DNA of 64,000 bases from NCBI GenBank assembly GCA_948567375.1, contig OX419759.1, positions 10,632,744 through 10,696,743 on the forward strand, read 5' to 3'. Shown piece after piece: positions 11,885 to 23,528 of the stretch. This stretch comes from Lunularia cruciata. Lineage: Eukaryota; Streptophyta; Marchantiopsida; Lunulariales; Lunulariaceae. The notes beneath the pieces are model-generated. The model saw nothing but the letters and a program-made list of their open reading frames with translations. It was not told the origin of the DNA and did not search any database. The position numbers and the translations under genes were made by a program. Numbering within the stretch: the stretch's first letter is position 1; every line of letters starts with the position of its first letter.

Positions 11885-12124
11885 ATGGGAGGAGGCAATG
11901 GTCAAAAGGCCAAAATGGCACGGGAGAGGAACGCGGAGAAGCTGAAAGGGTCGGGGAAATCGAGTCAGCTGGAGACCAACAAGAAGGCAATGACCATTCA
12001 GTGCAAAATCTGCATGCAGACTTTCATATGCACAACGAGTGAGGCTAAGTGCAAGGAGCACGCGGAAGCCAGACATCCAAAAAATGACCTGGCTCAGTGC
12101 TTCCCTCATTTGGCTGGAAAATAA
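11885..12124 (+). CDS. SERF/4F5-type small zinc-finger protein
   Basis: A complete 79-residue protein in one exon, closely resembling the Arabidopsis At2g23090-like family (SERF/4F5 domain plus zinc finger). The start at 11885 is chosen because family members begin MGGGN; an in-frame ATG at 11849 would add 12 unrelated residues. Residues 1-35 are the basic, lysine-rich SERF segment (KMARERNAEKLKGSGKSSQL). The C-terminal half has the finger CKICMQTFICTTS with CPattern C-X2-C and two histidines in KEHAEARH, then ends CFPHLAGK. The family is small, soluble and conserved, and is thought to act in the nucleus or cytosol; its molecular role is poorly known. The frame is undamaged. Confidence 0.93.
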   Translation: MGGGNGQKAKMARERNAEKLKGSGKSSQLETNKKAMTIQCKICMQTFICTTSEAKCKEHAEARHPKNDLAQCFPHLAGK

Positions 12125-14580
12125 GCAGCGGAGAAAACGTCGTCAGAGGCGCACAGGATGGATCTGGACAGCAGTTCGACATGAGCTGAAAGTCGACATG
12201 TAGTTGTAAGATATGGGACACTTCAGCGTGGCTTTTTACTCTATTTCGGAGCTTGTTTGCGTTTCTCAAGCAACAGTGATATATTTTTCGGAACTCTGGT
12301 GGCCTGAAGATAGATCGAGGCCTATAGTACTCAAATGTCTTGCTTGCCTACGAATGAGGTCAACAGGGTTGTCCAAGTTGGGGATGTCCTTCAAGCCATT
12401 ACGTTAGTGTCTTTGTGTGTAGTTCTCGAAGTCGAGCTGAGAATATCGTAATAGATGAAATTATTGAACTTTTGACCTATGAAGAAAAACCAGTTTGAGT
12501 CTTTGACCGTGCAATGGGTGTGGATAATGAGTTCATTGCGCTCGACTGATGGGTTATGGTATCCACCCCAATTACATTTGTCAGCAGGGCTTGGACTCCA
12601 AGTCACAATCTAAGGAAAAGGAGCTGAGTTTATTGTACTAACACTGTGGAACAGTTTTTCTTGTGAATATCTTGGATCTTGCAACCATGTTGGATTAGTT
12701 TTTTACGCAAGGGGAAGCCTTAGAGTGGCTTTGTTGTGGATCGGTGCAAATCGCATTTTTGTTACGTGTTCCTTAAATGGTAGCCATGCATTGAGTTGCC
12801 AAAGGCGCATACTCGAAGGTATTTCTGATATTCGTCTACGTTTTCAATCGTGGCTATCGGCCAGAATACCAGAATAGCCGGGTGCTACTGCTCAGCACGC
12901 GTACTTAACATTGGAGTGCAATCAGATATTTCTCTAGACGATGAAGCAAGCATCTGATGTGGGAAGATTCTTGTGATCCCTCGGATGAGTTTCCGTATAC
13001 CTCCTCCCTCACTATTAATACCAGTCCTCGAAAATTTACGGTTCCTGTCTTGTCGGTTATGGTGAAACAGGCTGTGGTAACTGCTCCCCTGGATTCTTTT
13101 CGTTGTCCCGGTCGGCCGCAAGATACCTCAGACTTCTTCTTTTGCAGTCTTGAGTGGTCGATCTGCTAGTCACTGTCTTCCGGATTGTCCACCTCCTTGT
13201 TTATACTAATGCATCGTAGACAGTTGCTTCTTTCGATCTTCGTGCTACCCATAAAGGAACTCATTCTCCCCTTCACATCGGGAGAGGTGTGCAACCGGAG
13301 ACGTGCGGGCTACATCGTTCTGCTGACAAGTACAAGTGTGAATGTGAAAAGAGCCATAAAAATTAGTCAAAACTGCTGTGAAATCATAACCATTTATTCA
13401 CAAGGGACCCATACGACTGAAAAAAGAGCTGAATAAGTCAGTTACTCGTCTAATCGGAAAACTTTAACTCTGCAGGGTGTATCAGATTCGGTGTCGGGGT
13501 ATCATACTTGACTAATTTAGATTCAGATTTTAGTTGGGAAGAATAATATATAAATATAACATAAATAGTTTTTCTAAATATATATTTTCTTCGTGACACA
13601 AGAATAAGAAGGTGGATAGTTATCGATATATGCAAACTTTGACTAAAGGTCAAGCAACCAGCAATGCATAAATTGAATCATTGCTGGAAAGTCCATCTCT
13701 TCATCATTACTGAATGGATGTTCTACAAACAAACTAAATCCTGATTTTGCCTAAGACCATTTACTCATTGTTTTCATGATAAGAGTCCATATCAATTTCG
13801 GGAAGAATCAAATATGATTGTCGTAATGACTACTTCTGATATAGAACATATTGTTCTAATAGTTAAAATATTCTATGCTTTATTGATTATTAGTGAATCA
13901 TTTGAAGGACGATCAACTCTTAAATGTCCAAGGTGTAAGTGTTTCTCTAGTATCTGTATGCATTTTTCTACTTCCCTATCCTTATGCCTGATTCTCCATG
14001 TACTACAATATTTATATTTTATTTTATTATATATTATATATTGGTAATTTTGGAGTTTTGATGGTAGGTTTTGATAAATTTTGAGTAAGAAATATATGAT
14101 TTGAGCGATCTAGTATGAAGCTGATATATGACTAAAAAATAGCTCATGAAAGGCAGGAACTTCTCGCAATTTCTGGTTGTCAAAATATATATTGTCAAAA
14201 TATTTGGCTTTCAAAAAAATCCAATAATATACTCATGTTCCTAAAATAAAATTTCCTCTTGAAATAGAAAATAGGGCTTTGTTCAAGATAAAAGCTAAGA
14301 TAGAAATCTTAGATAAATAATAACATACATGCATGCTATCCACATTAGCCATATCCACTACTCTAGAAAGAAAATGAAAAGGAAGAATAAGAAAGAAAGA
14401 AAACAAAGAAAAAAAAGTGTTAAGTGTCATTCGTCTTAATCCAAAAGCAGACACAAGATGTGAAGAATACTTAAAGTCACAAAAAATTAGTATCATAACG
14501 ATGATGTATCATAAAACTAGTCTCATAATATGATACAGTATTAAACTTCTCTACGATATAATGATGGTCTTTCTAATGGC
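12125..14580. other. 3' flank of the SERF-like gene and AT-rich spacer; no gene recognised
   Basis: The first few hundred bases probably include the 3' untranslated region. Further right, a balanced-composition stretch extends to about 13440 and is followed by AT-rich DNA. None of the short open frames shows a recognisable domain or support from the neighbouring sequence. Confidence 0.45.
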
Positions 14581-14740
14581 TTATTGTCTCCTTATGGGTG
14601 ATTAACATGTTGTCCTACATAGGCTTTATAAGAATGATTTTCTTCAGATAATAAAAGAATCTTTAGGTCTTTATACGGGCTTATTGTGTCCTCATGGGTG
14701 ATCAACATGCCGTCCTATTTAGGGTCCTTATCAAAATGTA
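14581..14740. repeat. Two-copy tandem repeat, period 100
   Basis: The block TTATTGTCTCCTTATGGGTG at 14581 recurs exactly 100 bases later, at 14681, as TTATTGTGTCCTCATGGGTG. The following AACATG(T/C)(T/C)GTCCTA stretch is also shared. Copies are diverged by scattered substitutions. Confidence 0.75.
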
Positions 14741-15627
14741 CCTCACGGGATAATGAGTTGATTATCATTTGACAATTAGAAATCTGCACATGCAATTTAA
14801 GATCGAGTTTAGATCGCTTTTTCTTCATTTAAGGTCGAGTGTGGAATGTTTAAGGAAAGCTTGAACAGCTAAGTTAGAGGAACTGTGGAGCTATAGGTTT
14901 TTAGTATTCAATTGGCTCTCCTTTCTGCATTTTCCTACTTTAGGTTTTTATTACTTAGGTTACTTTAGTTTTTTGCTCTATACTTTTGGGTAAAGATGTT
15001 AGTTTTCTTTACATAGTTTCAATTTTGGTAGCTTACTCTAGACTTCTAGATGTTTAGATTTAGGGATAAAGTTTTTTGGTATTAATCCTCACAAATTGCA
15101 TGTCATAGTTTTAAATATTATTATAGCTTGTTCTAGATTTTTGGTATTGCTGGGTGCTAAGGCGTTTCTGGGTGCTATGGCGTTTCTCATCTTTCTTTCA
15201 AAGCGAATTTCATATGCATTTCATCATACATGGAATGGGGGTTTCTTGACCAATTGGAAACAAATGAAATTGCAGAGAATTTGAATATAGTACTTAATGG
15301 AATGTTTTTTGTTGTCCTTTATTAGAGTGTTATATATAGTACTTAAGAAATGTCGAATTGGATAGATAATGGTGATTAAAAGCTTACTAGTGAATGAATT
15401 GATTGAAATTAATCGAAATCCGTCATAGGTAGTAGGGATAAGGGTTGAAATTAAGATGATGAAAAGAAACTTAGTTAGGGGTGAATTTGAGGGATTGGAT
15501 TTAGAGATTTTATTAGTCACTGGACAAGAAAGGAAGCACAGAGAGATTTAACTGACCCTATATTTGGCCGACCCCCAAGTTGGCGGAAGGACTTAACCGG
15601 TCCCCTTGAAGTTTTGTCCTATATGAT

Positions 15628-16110
15628 AATGGATTTCACATACGCTACAATTTTAAACAACAAGAACACTAGTTGCCAGCACGATTCAGTCCATGCCAGC
15701 TCACAGATGCGATGTGGAACTACGTTGCACTTGGATGTGGTTAAGTCGTATCGCCAACTTGCAGGTCGGTTAAGTCTTTCCCTGTCAGACTCTATTGGGG
15801 CTTAGCTCCATGTTACCTTTTTTTCTCTCTCTTGTACGGCTCGATGGGGTCTTTCCCATCCTTCACTTTTCCTACGCGGTCGCCTTTTACCCCGAAAAGG
15901 TTCACAAATTTCAAGTCGGACTACGTGGCACGTGAGGTTGGTACAGTAATTTTGCATTACAATTTGCAACGCAAGAACATTTGTTGCCCACACAGTCTAT
16001 GCCAACTAAGGCTCATAGATGCCACGTCGGACAAACTTTGCACATGGAGGTGGTTAAGTCTTTTTGCCAACTTCGAGGTCTGTCAAGTCTTTCTCTGGAG
16101 AGGAAGCTTG
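15628..16110. repeat. Diverged direct repeat of about 155 bases
   Basis: Copy 1 (about 15640-15790) and copy 2 (about 15945-16105) share the same order of blocks: ACAATTT, AACAAGAACA..AGTTGCC (TTGTTGCC in copy 2), CAGT(C/T)..ATGCCA, CTCA(C/T)AGATGC, GGATGTGGTTAAGTC (GGAGGTGGTTAAGTC in copy 2), GCCAACTT and AAGTCTTTC. A LINE 3'-end scrap lies between them, suggesting the repeat was split by or moved with that insertion. Confidence 0.65.
15789..15900 (+). mobile_element. LINE D 3'-end scrap, plus orientation
   Basis: The sequence CTCTATTGGGGCTTAGC, then GGCTCGATGGGGTCTTTCCC and CGGTCGCCTTTTACC, is the inverse of 48990-49085, the 3' end of LINE copy D2. Only about 110 bases are recognisable. 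It is in the opposite orientation to D1 and D2. Confidence 0.6.
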
Positions 16111-16319
16111 CGAGGTACTCTAAAAGTGAATGATTGAGGGCCATTATCATCGGTATAATAATGTGATTCATGCAAAGTTTACCTATATGATCTCCGTATC
16201 ATCAATTGGAGATTAGAGATGAAATTTAGGATACTCGACTAAGCATTCCTATAACTGGGGAGGATACTTGATTCCATGAAGATATACTTCACATTATTTC
16301 AAAGTTATTCCAAGATATG

Positions 16320-17655
16320 AACCGAGTGAAATACTACACCCTCGCAAAATGAAAAAGGAAAATAAAACACAAAAAAGGCCACATAGAACACATGAAAGAG
16401 GGTAAGACCCCAGAGGACCATACAAAGGAGGGACAAAAGAGTTAAAATGAGGCTAGGCTTAGTAGTATCAATATGAAAAATCTGCCCTACCGCACCTAAG
16501 ATATCCGAGCTATGCAAGTAAGAAGGTCTACATACTATTGGAGCATCCAAGGAAACATCACTTAGTGTGATTGCTCTCTTATGGATTGCACCCACCAATA
16601 CTCTTTATAGAGTAATGTACACATGCTGTCTAAAATATACTACAAAGTATGAGAGTGAGAGTGGTACCGCCATACGGGTGGATGATGCGGCTCCTTAAAG
16701 CACTCTTGCTTTCTTTCTCAAGCAGCCAAGGGTGCGGGACTCTGGTAGTATACCCCACCTACGGTGCAAAGCTCTTGAAAAACAGCCCAAAGGCCATGAG
16801 ACTCTAGGGAGAGGCGCTACATATCATATGAGTAATAATGGAGTTTGTCATTTCTTGTGGGATTTGGGGTTTTTTTTAGAATTATCTAAAGTGTATACTA
16901 GCGGAGATTGTTGGGCCCGAATCATGCTCCATCAAGCTCTTGTGCAATCCTTGACAAATGTGTTAAACGATGTGTCTATCACTCCATAAAACTCTAAGGC
17001 TAGAGGAACAAAGAGGTGACTTCACTACATACCCCTATACTTGGAGATCTTGCGTGTTGCTGCTCTGCTCGCTGCTTGTCCATGAGGATGAGTAATCACT
17101 CCCTCCAAAACCGCATCATACGCAGGATTTGTAACCACAACATCCGACATTGTCAATTTATCATCTCAAGGCTAAGTATAAATCTGCTCTAACACATGTC
17201 ATTTGCAAAGTAATGAATGCTCCCTCCAAGCAAGATATCCGTTCTCTTGTGCCATAAAAAACACTATATCCTTGAAGACATCATGGATAGCTATCCTTTA
17301 TCCTCCAAAAGGACACTATGTTATATGGACCGTTGCTGCATCTAGTGTAGAACCACACTCACAAGTGAGTAACAAAGATGTAAACGGGTCAAGCAAACCT
17401 AGCCAAAACCTCATTGCTGTAGAGAAGATGGCTAGTGCAGGTCAAAATGCCCTAATTAAAGATCAAGCTAGGATCCAAGAGCCTATATCCTTGCCGAAGC
17501 AAGAGCAAAGATGTGCTCTAGTGGCCCAAGGAATGGACGAGTCAACCAACAGAGAATGTAACATATGTTGACATTATTGCTCCATCAAGGAAGATTGCAA
17601 ACCTTTGGTCCAATTTGATGATACTGAAGCAAAGGATGGAAGGTCCTAGCATGGT
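16320..17655 (-). pseudogene. LINE D1, C-terminal part of the RT protein and 3' UTR
   Basis: Minus-strand homolog of 49085-50030 in LINE D2. It includes the AIHKRAITLSDVSLDAPIVC segment (16590-16530 region) that ends the long C-terminal extension typical of one plant LINE-like family. It is riddled with stops. Its left end around 16320-16380 is T-rich on the minus strand. The right end at 17655 is the insertion point of Gy-B; the LINE resumes at 47377. Aligned with D2, the two halves join without gaps once a 5-base target duplication (ATGGT/ATAGT) is allowed for. Confidence 0.75.
16665..16925. mobile_element. Insertion of about 260 bases in LINE D1, copia-like end
   Basis: D1 and D2 align up to GAGAGTGGTA (16665; D2 about 49282) and again from the AAGCTCTTGTGCA block (16936; D2 about 49307). 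D1 has roughly 260 extra bases between these points. The insert ends with GCGGAGATTGTTGGGCCC, which resembles the purine tract and LTR start of copia elements. No reading frame or duplication is clear, so the identity is tentative. Confidence 0.4.
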
Positions 17656-18111
17656 CGTCTCACGTCATTTGTAGTGTCGCATCTAGATTGCTCAAACATT
17701 GGAGTTGTAGTGATATTGGTTAGAGGTGTTTTAGCAATTACTCGTAGACTACTTTTTGATGGTCAGATTTTGTGTTTGGGGTACTAACTTCATGGTAGGA
17801 CCCACCGTCACTTTGCACCATTTTCACTATTGGGTGTGCTGCCGGTGGGACCGTTAGGGTTTTAGACCTAGCTTGAGTCCAAGGGTATACATTAGAGAAG
17901 TGCAGCTCCAGAGAGCTCACTTCTCTGATGGTGAGCCTTTGAGTTCTTGGCTATGGTGGATAGAGGCTAGTGAGCGTCACTTGGATTCTCTTAGCTAGAG
18001 TGGGTGTGGCTTGATTGTAATTAGTGCACAATTGTTGGCAATTTATAGAGTGATAGATCAGATACTGATTGGAGTTGAGTTGATTAGAGTGGTGTAAACA
18101 AACTGATTACA
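17656..18111 (+). repeat. Gy-B 5' terminal repeat (short form)
   Basis: About 456 bases ending in GATTACA, homologous to 5807-6260 (complement) and to the first 450 bases of 46826-47376. The expected TG start has decayed to CG. It lacks the segment of about 105 bases that ends the 3' LTR and the solo LTR, as does the other 5' copy. Confidence 0.8.
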
Positions 18112-19727
18112 TCAGAGAAGTGAAGTCAAGGGGAAATTGGGTGCAAGAACTACGAGTGTTGGTGGTATCTCCAAGCTTGGTGGATTGTTGGTAGGTCAAT
18201 CCAAGTTTAGGTTTTCCTTGGTGTGCAAAAGCTCGTTGATTGATGCAGATTTGGTAATGAGGTAGATGGTGTGCGGAGCTGCTGGCCAAATTTTGAGCAA
18301 AAAGAAGCAATTTTTGAGCAATGGTTGTGATTTTGAGTTCAAGAGGTGAAAGCAGGACCAATTTGTTGCGAGTTGGGCTCAAAAAGTGAAATTGAAGGTG
18401 GAGTTGGGAACCTATCATTGTGAATTTGTGATTTGGAATCATTTTAGTTTGGCCCAAGTGGAGAGTTAGCGGAGGATTTGGTAGTGAGCCAAATTTAGGG
18501 TTTATCTCAGATTTTGTTGGAGTTTACATCAAATTTTGGCCAGATTTGGAGGAGTTTTGCCAGATTTGGAGGAGTTTCAAAGTGGTAGATTTTTGGCCAG
18601 AGTTGGAGGAGTTTAGCAAGTAGAGAGTTAGCGGAGCATTTGGCGGTCAACCAACTTTAGGGTTTATGTCAGATTTTTGCTAGAGTTTACATCAAATTTT
18701 AGCCAGATTTGGAGGAGTTTTGAAGTGGCAGAGTTTTGGTTAGATTTGGAGGAGTATTGAAGTGGCAGATTTGTGGCTAGAGTTAGAGGAGTTTTGTGAG
18801 ATTTGGAGAGAGTTCAAAGTGGCAAGAAGAAAGGCCTCATTTGGCTGAATTTTGGCATTCCGAGACATAGGACTATGAGCTATGAGAGGCCTAGAAGGGC
18901 CAGCAAGCCAACTTGTTGGCGTGAGGCTAGTTAGTTTAGAGTAGATCTTGGTCATTGTTTGGCAAAATCTGCCCATCTTGCTAGATTGTGTGCAACACGG
19001 TTTGATCTCTAGATCTTTGGTTCCTAGACTAATGTCCTAGCCAATTGGTCCACCCACACTTGTTGTCCTAGTGATTGGCCCACTATTATCTATACACTTA
19101 TAACTTTGCGGCTAGGAGAGGCAATTTGATCCCATTCTTGGTGATCTTGGTGGCTTAGGACGGACATAGGAATTCCTATTATGTCAAATGCCAAATGATG
19201 GCAGAATCAATCCCATGTTGCTTTATGAGATGGAGGGTTTTTGTTTTCATTTCTTGTGATTGGACCCCCTCCATTCTCTACTTCTTGTTTGTGCACCACT
19301 ATGTGAGGTGCCAAATTTTGAGTGTTGGTGCTCTAGTGTGCTCTTGGTAGTGAGATTGGAATGATGACCAATCAAACTACCTTTGTTTCTTTCCAGTGAG
19401 GCAAGAAGTGATGACCTACAGACTATGAGAGTGCATGTTGTGATGGCAAGTTATAGGTCACATTTTCTCCTAGTGTAGTTGTCTCAATTAGAGTTACATT
19501 AGTGGGTAGTGTTCCATTGGTATTGACACTTGGTGGTGCTCAATTAGTGTTGGTTCATGGTAAGGTACTTGCGGTTGTGATTGCAGTTGCAATTGTAGTT
19601 GCGATTGGCGGTTTGTGGTTATTTTGTCATGACAAAGTTCTTTGGAGATTCTAGAGGAGATAGCCCTATAATACATAATGGGTTTACTTGGAGTGGCGCT
19701 CTGTAACAGCCTATATCTCAGGTCCTA
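18112..19727 (+). other. Gy-B leader with GATTTGGAGGAGTTT repeats
   Basis: A long untranslated region homologous to 3960-5806 on the other strand. Around 18539-18800 it holds at least six copies of a motif close to GA(T/G)TTGGAGGAGTTTTG at irregular spacing (18539, 18561, 18599, 18704, 18740, 18778). No initiator-tRNA primer site like that of Gy-A and Gy-C is visible next to the LTR. The G-rich direct repeats might be a packaging or dimerisation signal, which is speculation. Confidence 0.6.
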
Positions 19728-21255
19728 ATGAAGGATGAGATTGACTTTGAGTTGGAGTTTGACATAGGTGCTGATTCAATTGAGAGTGCACTTGGCGTGT
19801 ACGTATCGTTGTTGTGTGACATGGACAAGATTTATGGAGCCTCCAAAGGCCCTAGGAGTTACTCTGCTACAATGGGTACCATTGAATTAGATGACTTCAT
19901 CTAGGAGTTTGATAGTGTAATAATCCAACGACAAGAGAAGTCTCAAGAGATACAAGAGAGAAAACATAGATTTCACACTCAATCCTCCGATGCCCCAAAG
20001 GAGCACCTTCTCTTTATTATATAGCCAAGGAGGATGTCCTCCAATAAAGCTCTATCATAGGATTAGGTACATGGATAAGTGACCTGTCAGCAAGCTCCAC
20101 CCTTAGATTACTTGCTTGGGTGAGTGACATGTTGGTCTTGGTCTCATCTAGTTGGTCAAACAGGCTTTGACTAGAAGGAATCTTTTAGAGAATCTTCTTG
20201 TAGGAATCTCAAAATCATGTGGGTGAGGTACCATTGGAAAAGCTCTTGGTAAGACAAACTAGGCGGGAGAGAATGCCAACCTTTCCTCCATTGAGGGGGG
20301 AGCTCTTGCACATTTTTGAGGTCTAATTCACCGTTTAGGCCTCCAAAATTACCTCAAAGTTTTTAGACCTATTTTGGCTTTTGCCTTATTAGTAAAAATG
20401 ATATTTTGGTGATACTTCTATCTGATTTAAATTCTCCATCATGTGTAACATCCTTCTAGATGTCACCACCCTAAGTTTCATCTCTAGATCATATGCTTAA
20501 CTATTGATTCTAAAGTTTTTGAGCATGTTTCAATTTTTGGCCTATTAGTAGAAGTACTCTTTTGGTGATACCACTAGCTTATCTAGTTAGTCTATCATGT
20601 ATAACAACCTTCCAGATGTTACCAAACCAAAATTCATATCTAGATCATCTATCTAGCTATTGGTATTATAGATAGTTGGTGTGATTTGTAGCAGATGCGG
20701 AACCCAACTTTGTTCACATCCTTCATGGAATAGAAGAGCTTGTTTCAGCATTTGCAGTGTCAACCAATGGATGACTACCATGAGTTCAAGAGAGCTTACT
20801 TGGAAGAGATTGAGCTATGGAGATAATATTGGTCTTTGAACTATGTCTCCATTATTTCAAGCTTAGTTTTTACGGGAGATTGATTGTACCCACAAGTTCT
20901 AGCTCGAGTAGTGTTGGTGGAGCTAGTGGAGGTGCACTTGCTGGAGATAGTGCTACTACGAGTGGAGTTACCGCTACAGGAGGTGGTGTAGTACTAGGGT
21001 TTAACCCCATGGTAGAGTTATTCTAGTGTTTGAAGCAAAACTACCAAGGAGTATAGACCAACAAGTTGAGGAGCGTGTAGGAGTTCCAACAAAAGGTTGG
21101 AGGAAGCTATGCAAGGCATACACTTGCATGTGATGGCTGATCAATTTCACACAAGGAGTTATTGAGGCCTAGGCAGTCCAATTTTGGTATGGGATATTGC
21201 TCAAGGAGTTGCGACGTAGTTCATGATGCTATGTTGTTACAAGCTACTTCACCTA
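19728..21255 (+). pseudogene. Gy-B gag relic, split by a Gy-C solo LTR
   Basis: It starts MKDEIDFELEFDIGADS at 19728 and runs to 19915 (GTIELDDFI, a stop, EFDS). It resumes at 20676 after the solo LTR with sequence equivalent to the minus copy (QPMDDYHEFKRAYLEEIELWR near 20760-20820). A Ser-rich linker lies at 20886-20930. Stops and frameshifts are frequent. At 21256 it is cut again by the Gy-A element; the rest of Gag follows at 26841. Confidence 0.75.
19916..20670 (-). repeat. Gy-C solo LTR in Gy-B gag
   Basis: It begins TGTAATAATCC and ends GGTATTATA (final CA decayed to TA) on the plus strand. Its 755 bases match the Gy-C LTRs at 30247, 35352, 36567 and 43227. A perfect 5-base duplication, GATAG, flanks it at 19911-19915 and 20671-20675. 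Orientation follows the C1/C2 elements, whose coding strand is minus. Confidence 0.95.
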
Positions 21256-21665
21256 TGTAACAATATGGAGTTTAGCAACATAGTTAATAAGGCTAATGAA
21301 GTAAAGAATAAGCCAAATTAGCCTAGAATATTCCAAAAGCATCTAGGAAGCTTCTTGGGAAACTTCTTGACTAGTTAACTTGCACTCCAAGCAAGTAGCT
21401 TCTAGAAGCTTCTAACTAGCTTAGCTTGCATGCCAAGTAAATGACTTCTAGAAGGAAACTTCTTGAGAAGCTTCTCAATTAACTTGGCTTGCACTCTAAT
21501 AAAGCGGCTCAAGGAAGCTTCTTGAGAAGCTTCTCAAGGACCTTGAATGCTACCTATAAATTTCAAAGCCGAAGTCATGTTAGGCATTTGGAGTTTTCCC
21601 TCATTCAAGTGTTCCAATGTGAGTTTCCATTCTCCTATTTCTCTCCTCTGTCTTGGTCTTTTACA
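21256..21665 (+). repeat. Gy-A 5' LTR
   Basis: 410 bases from TGTAACAATATGG to CTTTTACA. A TATAAAT box lies at about 21554-21560, upstream of the presumed RNA start. The LTR is dense in AGAAGCTTCT-type palindromes. Confidence 0.95.
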
Positions 21666-21666
21666 T

Positions 21667-21678
21667 TGGTATCAGAGC
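21667..21678 (+). other. Gy-A primer-binding site (initiator Met tRNA)
   Basis: TGGTATCAGAGC, complementary to the 3' end of plant initiator methionine tRNA, lies one base after the LTR. This is the usual minus-strand primer site of plant gypsy elements. Confidence 0.93.
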
Positions 21679-21936
21679 AAGAATGGGATGGATGGAATTT
21701 ATGGACCACCAAATCCATTTCCGCCAAACCATTGGGATTTTCATGTCTAGATATTACCCAAGCATCATTTTACACAATTCAGCACCTCGCGCTTTTGGCA
21801 AGATTTCCTACATATGATCACCGTGTTTGAAGAACCCTTGATACTTCTGGTTGTAACTTATGGAGAACGGTGGACATGCTACATCTATGTGTTAATCAAT
21901 TAGATAAAGTGGGAGTAGTGGGATTGAGTAGTAATT

Positions 21937-22850
21937 ATGGTGGAAATACCAAACGTCATCCTTGCGATGCAACAACAAATCGAGCATCTGACTCGATTAC
22001 TGGATGAACGAGATCAACAATGACGAGAACATATAGAGAGAGCGCCAATTCAAGATGAAGAAGATCGCATTTGATTTCCAAAACCCAAGGTGTTTGAAGG
22101 TAAGGATCTTCCGGGCATAGTGGAGAATTTTGTGTTTGACTGCGAACGTTATTTTGAAGCCACCAATCTTCAAGATGAACAAAAACAAATTCTCTTGGCC
22201 TTTAGCCAACTAGATGGTGTGGCAAAACTTTGGTGGCAATTTTGAGTGGAGCAAGCTGAACAACAGATTGGTGCACCAATTTTGACATGGGCAGAGTTCA
22301 AGGATGCAATATTGGGTCACTTTCAAACTATAAATGCCACGTGTGCACGGTGGAGTTGAAGCAAGTTGGCTCAGTAAGGAGCTACATCACACAATTTCAG
22401 AACATCATCATATAAATTCCAGATATACAAGAAGGTGAAGTTTTGGATTGATTTGTGCGGAGATTGAAGTCACAAACCAAATTGGAGGTGACCATGTGAG
22501 AACCACAAAATATAGAAGAAGCCATGCAATTGGCTGAGCGCTTTGATTCCTTGGTTGCAACAACTTGGTCTTGCCCTCGACCTACACAAGGCCTACTAAT
22601 ACACTATGCACGGGTGGAAGAACCAACACCAATAGAGATTGATGCTATCTAATGGAGACCACTTGGTATAGCAGATAGTGAAAGATTGCGATAGAATGGA
22701 GGTTGTTTCTATTGTCGCCAAGTTGGAGATTGTATTACTAAATGCCCACTTAGGAATGGGTGACCTTGACAAGTTGTCAAGATGGAGATTGTGGAACAGA
22801 ATGATGAGGGAAATGAGGAATCCCAGTAGGAAATTTTGAGCCGCCTATTG
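21937..22850 (+). pseudogene. Gy-A gag
   Basis: It begins MVEIPNVILAMQQQIEHLTR at 21937. The capsid part around 22080-22240 contains IVENFVFDCERYFEATNL and QILLAFSQLDGVAKLWWQF. The nucleocapsid knuckle at 22704-22745 reads CFYCRQVGDCITKC: the zinc-binding histidine is replaced by Asp, whereas the copy at 175-216 keeps His. Several in-frame stops and frame changes are present. Confidence 0.8.
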
Positions 22851-23528
22851 GGAGCTTGATTAGTTCCAATGGGATTGAAGGCTTGACTTATGCAAGTTTG
22901 CTTCACTTGCAAGGTATGATATCTAATCGGGGTTGTAGGATTTTGGTTGATTTTGGAAGTTCAAAGAATACCCAAAGGATTGGGTATTCCTATCAAGCCA
23001 GTGTTTGGAAGTAGTTTGATGATGGCTGATGGTAGAAAGGGTTCTACATTCCGCACCTCACATCTTGTTACCTTCAAGATTGGGAAGGATTATTTGGAGT
23101 GTATGAGGTTTGTAGTGGCACCTCTACATTATGATATCATTCTGGGTCTACCTTGTCTTGAACGTCATAAGGTTCAATTTGATTAGACCCGACAACAAAT
23201 TCAAGTACAACACCAAGGTAGGAATTTCCGATTAGGTTGTCTGGCACTTCTGAGTAAGACACCTAAGAATAGTCAATCCCAAGATGGGAAGTTTGTCAAG
23301 AAGGTAGCCATAGAGCAAATCTGGAAGGGAGATGAGTCTCAAGATGAGAAGTTTGCCAGGAAGGCAACCATGGAGCAAGCTTGGAGAAGAGATGAGTTCC
23401 TAGAAGGGAAGTTTGTTAGTAAAGCAGCCATAGAGCAAGCTTTGGAGGAAGATAAGTCTGTATTTGTGGTGTAGATCAAGCCGATTGCACAAGGAAAATC
23501 CGAGGAGGGCCAAGAGCCTCATCAAGCA
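22851..23528 (+). pseudogene. Gy-A protease region
   Basis: A retropepsin-like segment. Near 22933-22962 the frame reads RILVDFGSSKN, where the canonical motif would be D-S/T-G. The open stretch 22947-23186 includes FVVAPLHYDIILGLPCLERH, the usual C-terminal ILG-type motif of this protease family. Between 23290 and 23460 an acidic/lysine-rich segment repeats three times (K-F-V/A-x-K-A...E-Q at about 23290, 23350 and 23410), a possible spacer before RT. Confidence 0.65.

Noticed and set aside
17656-18111. Gy-B terminal repeat as an independent short transposon
   Set aside because: It occurs at both ends of one element and as a solo copy, and the same leader follows in both 5' copies, so it is a terminal repeat.
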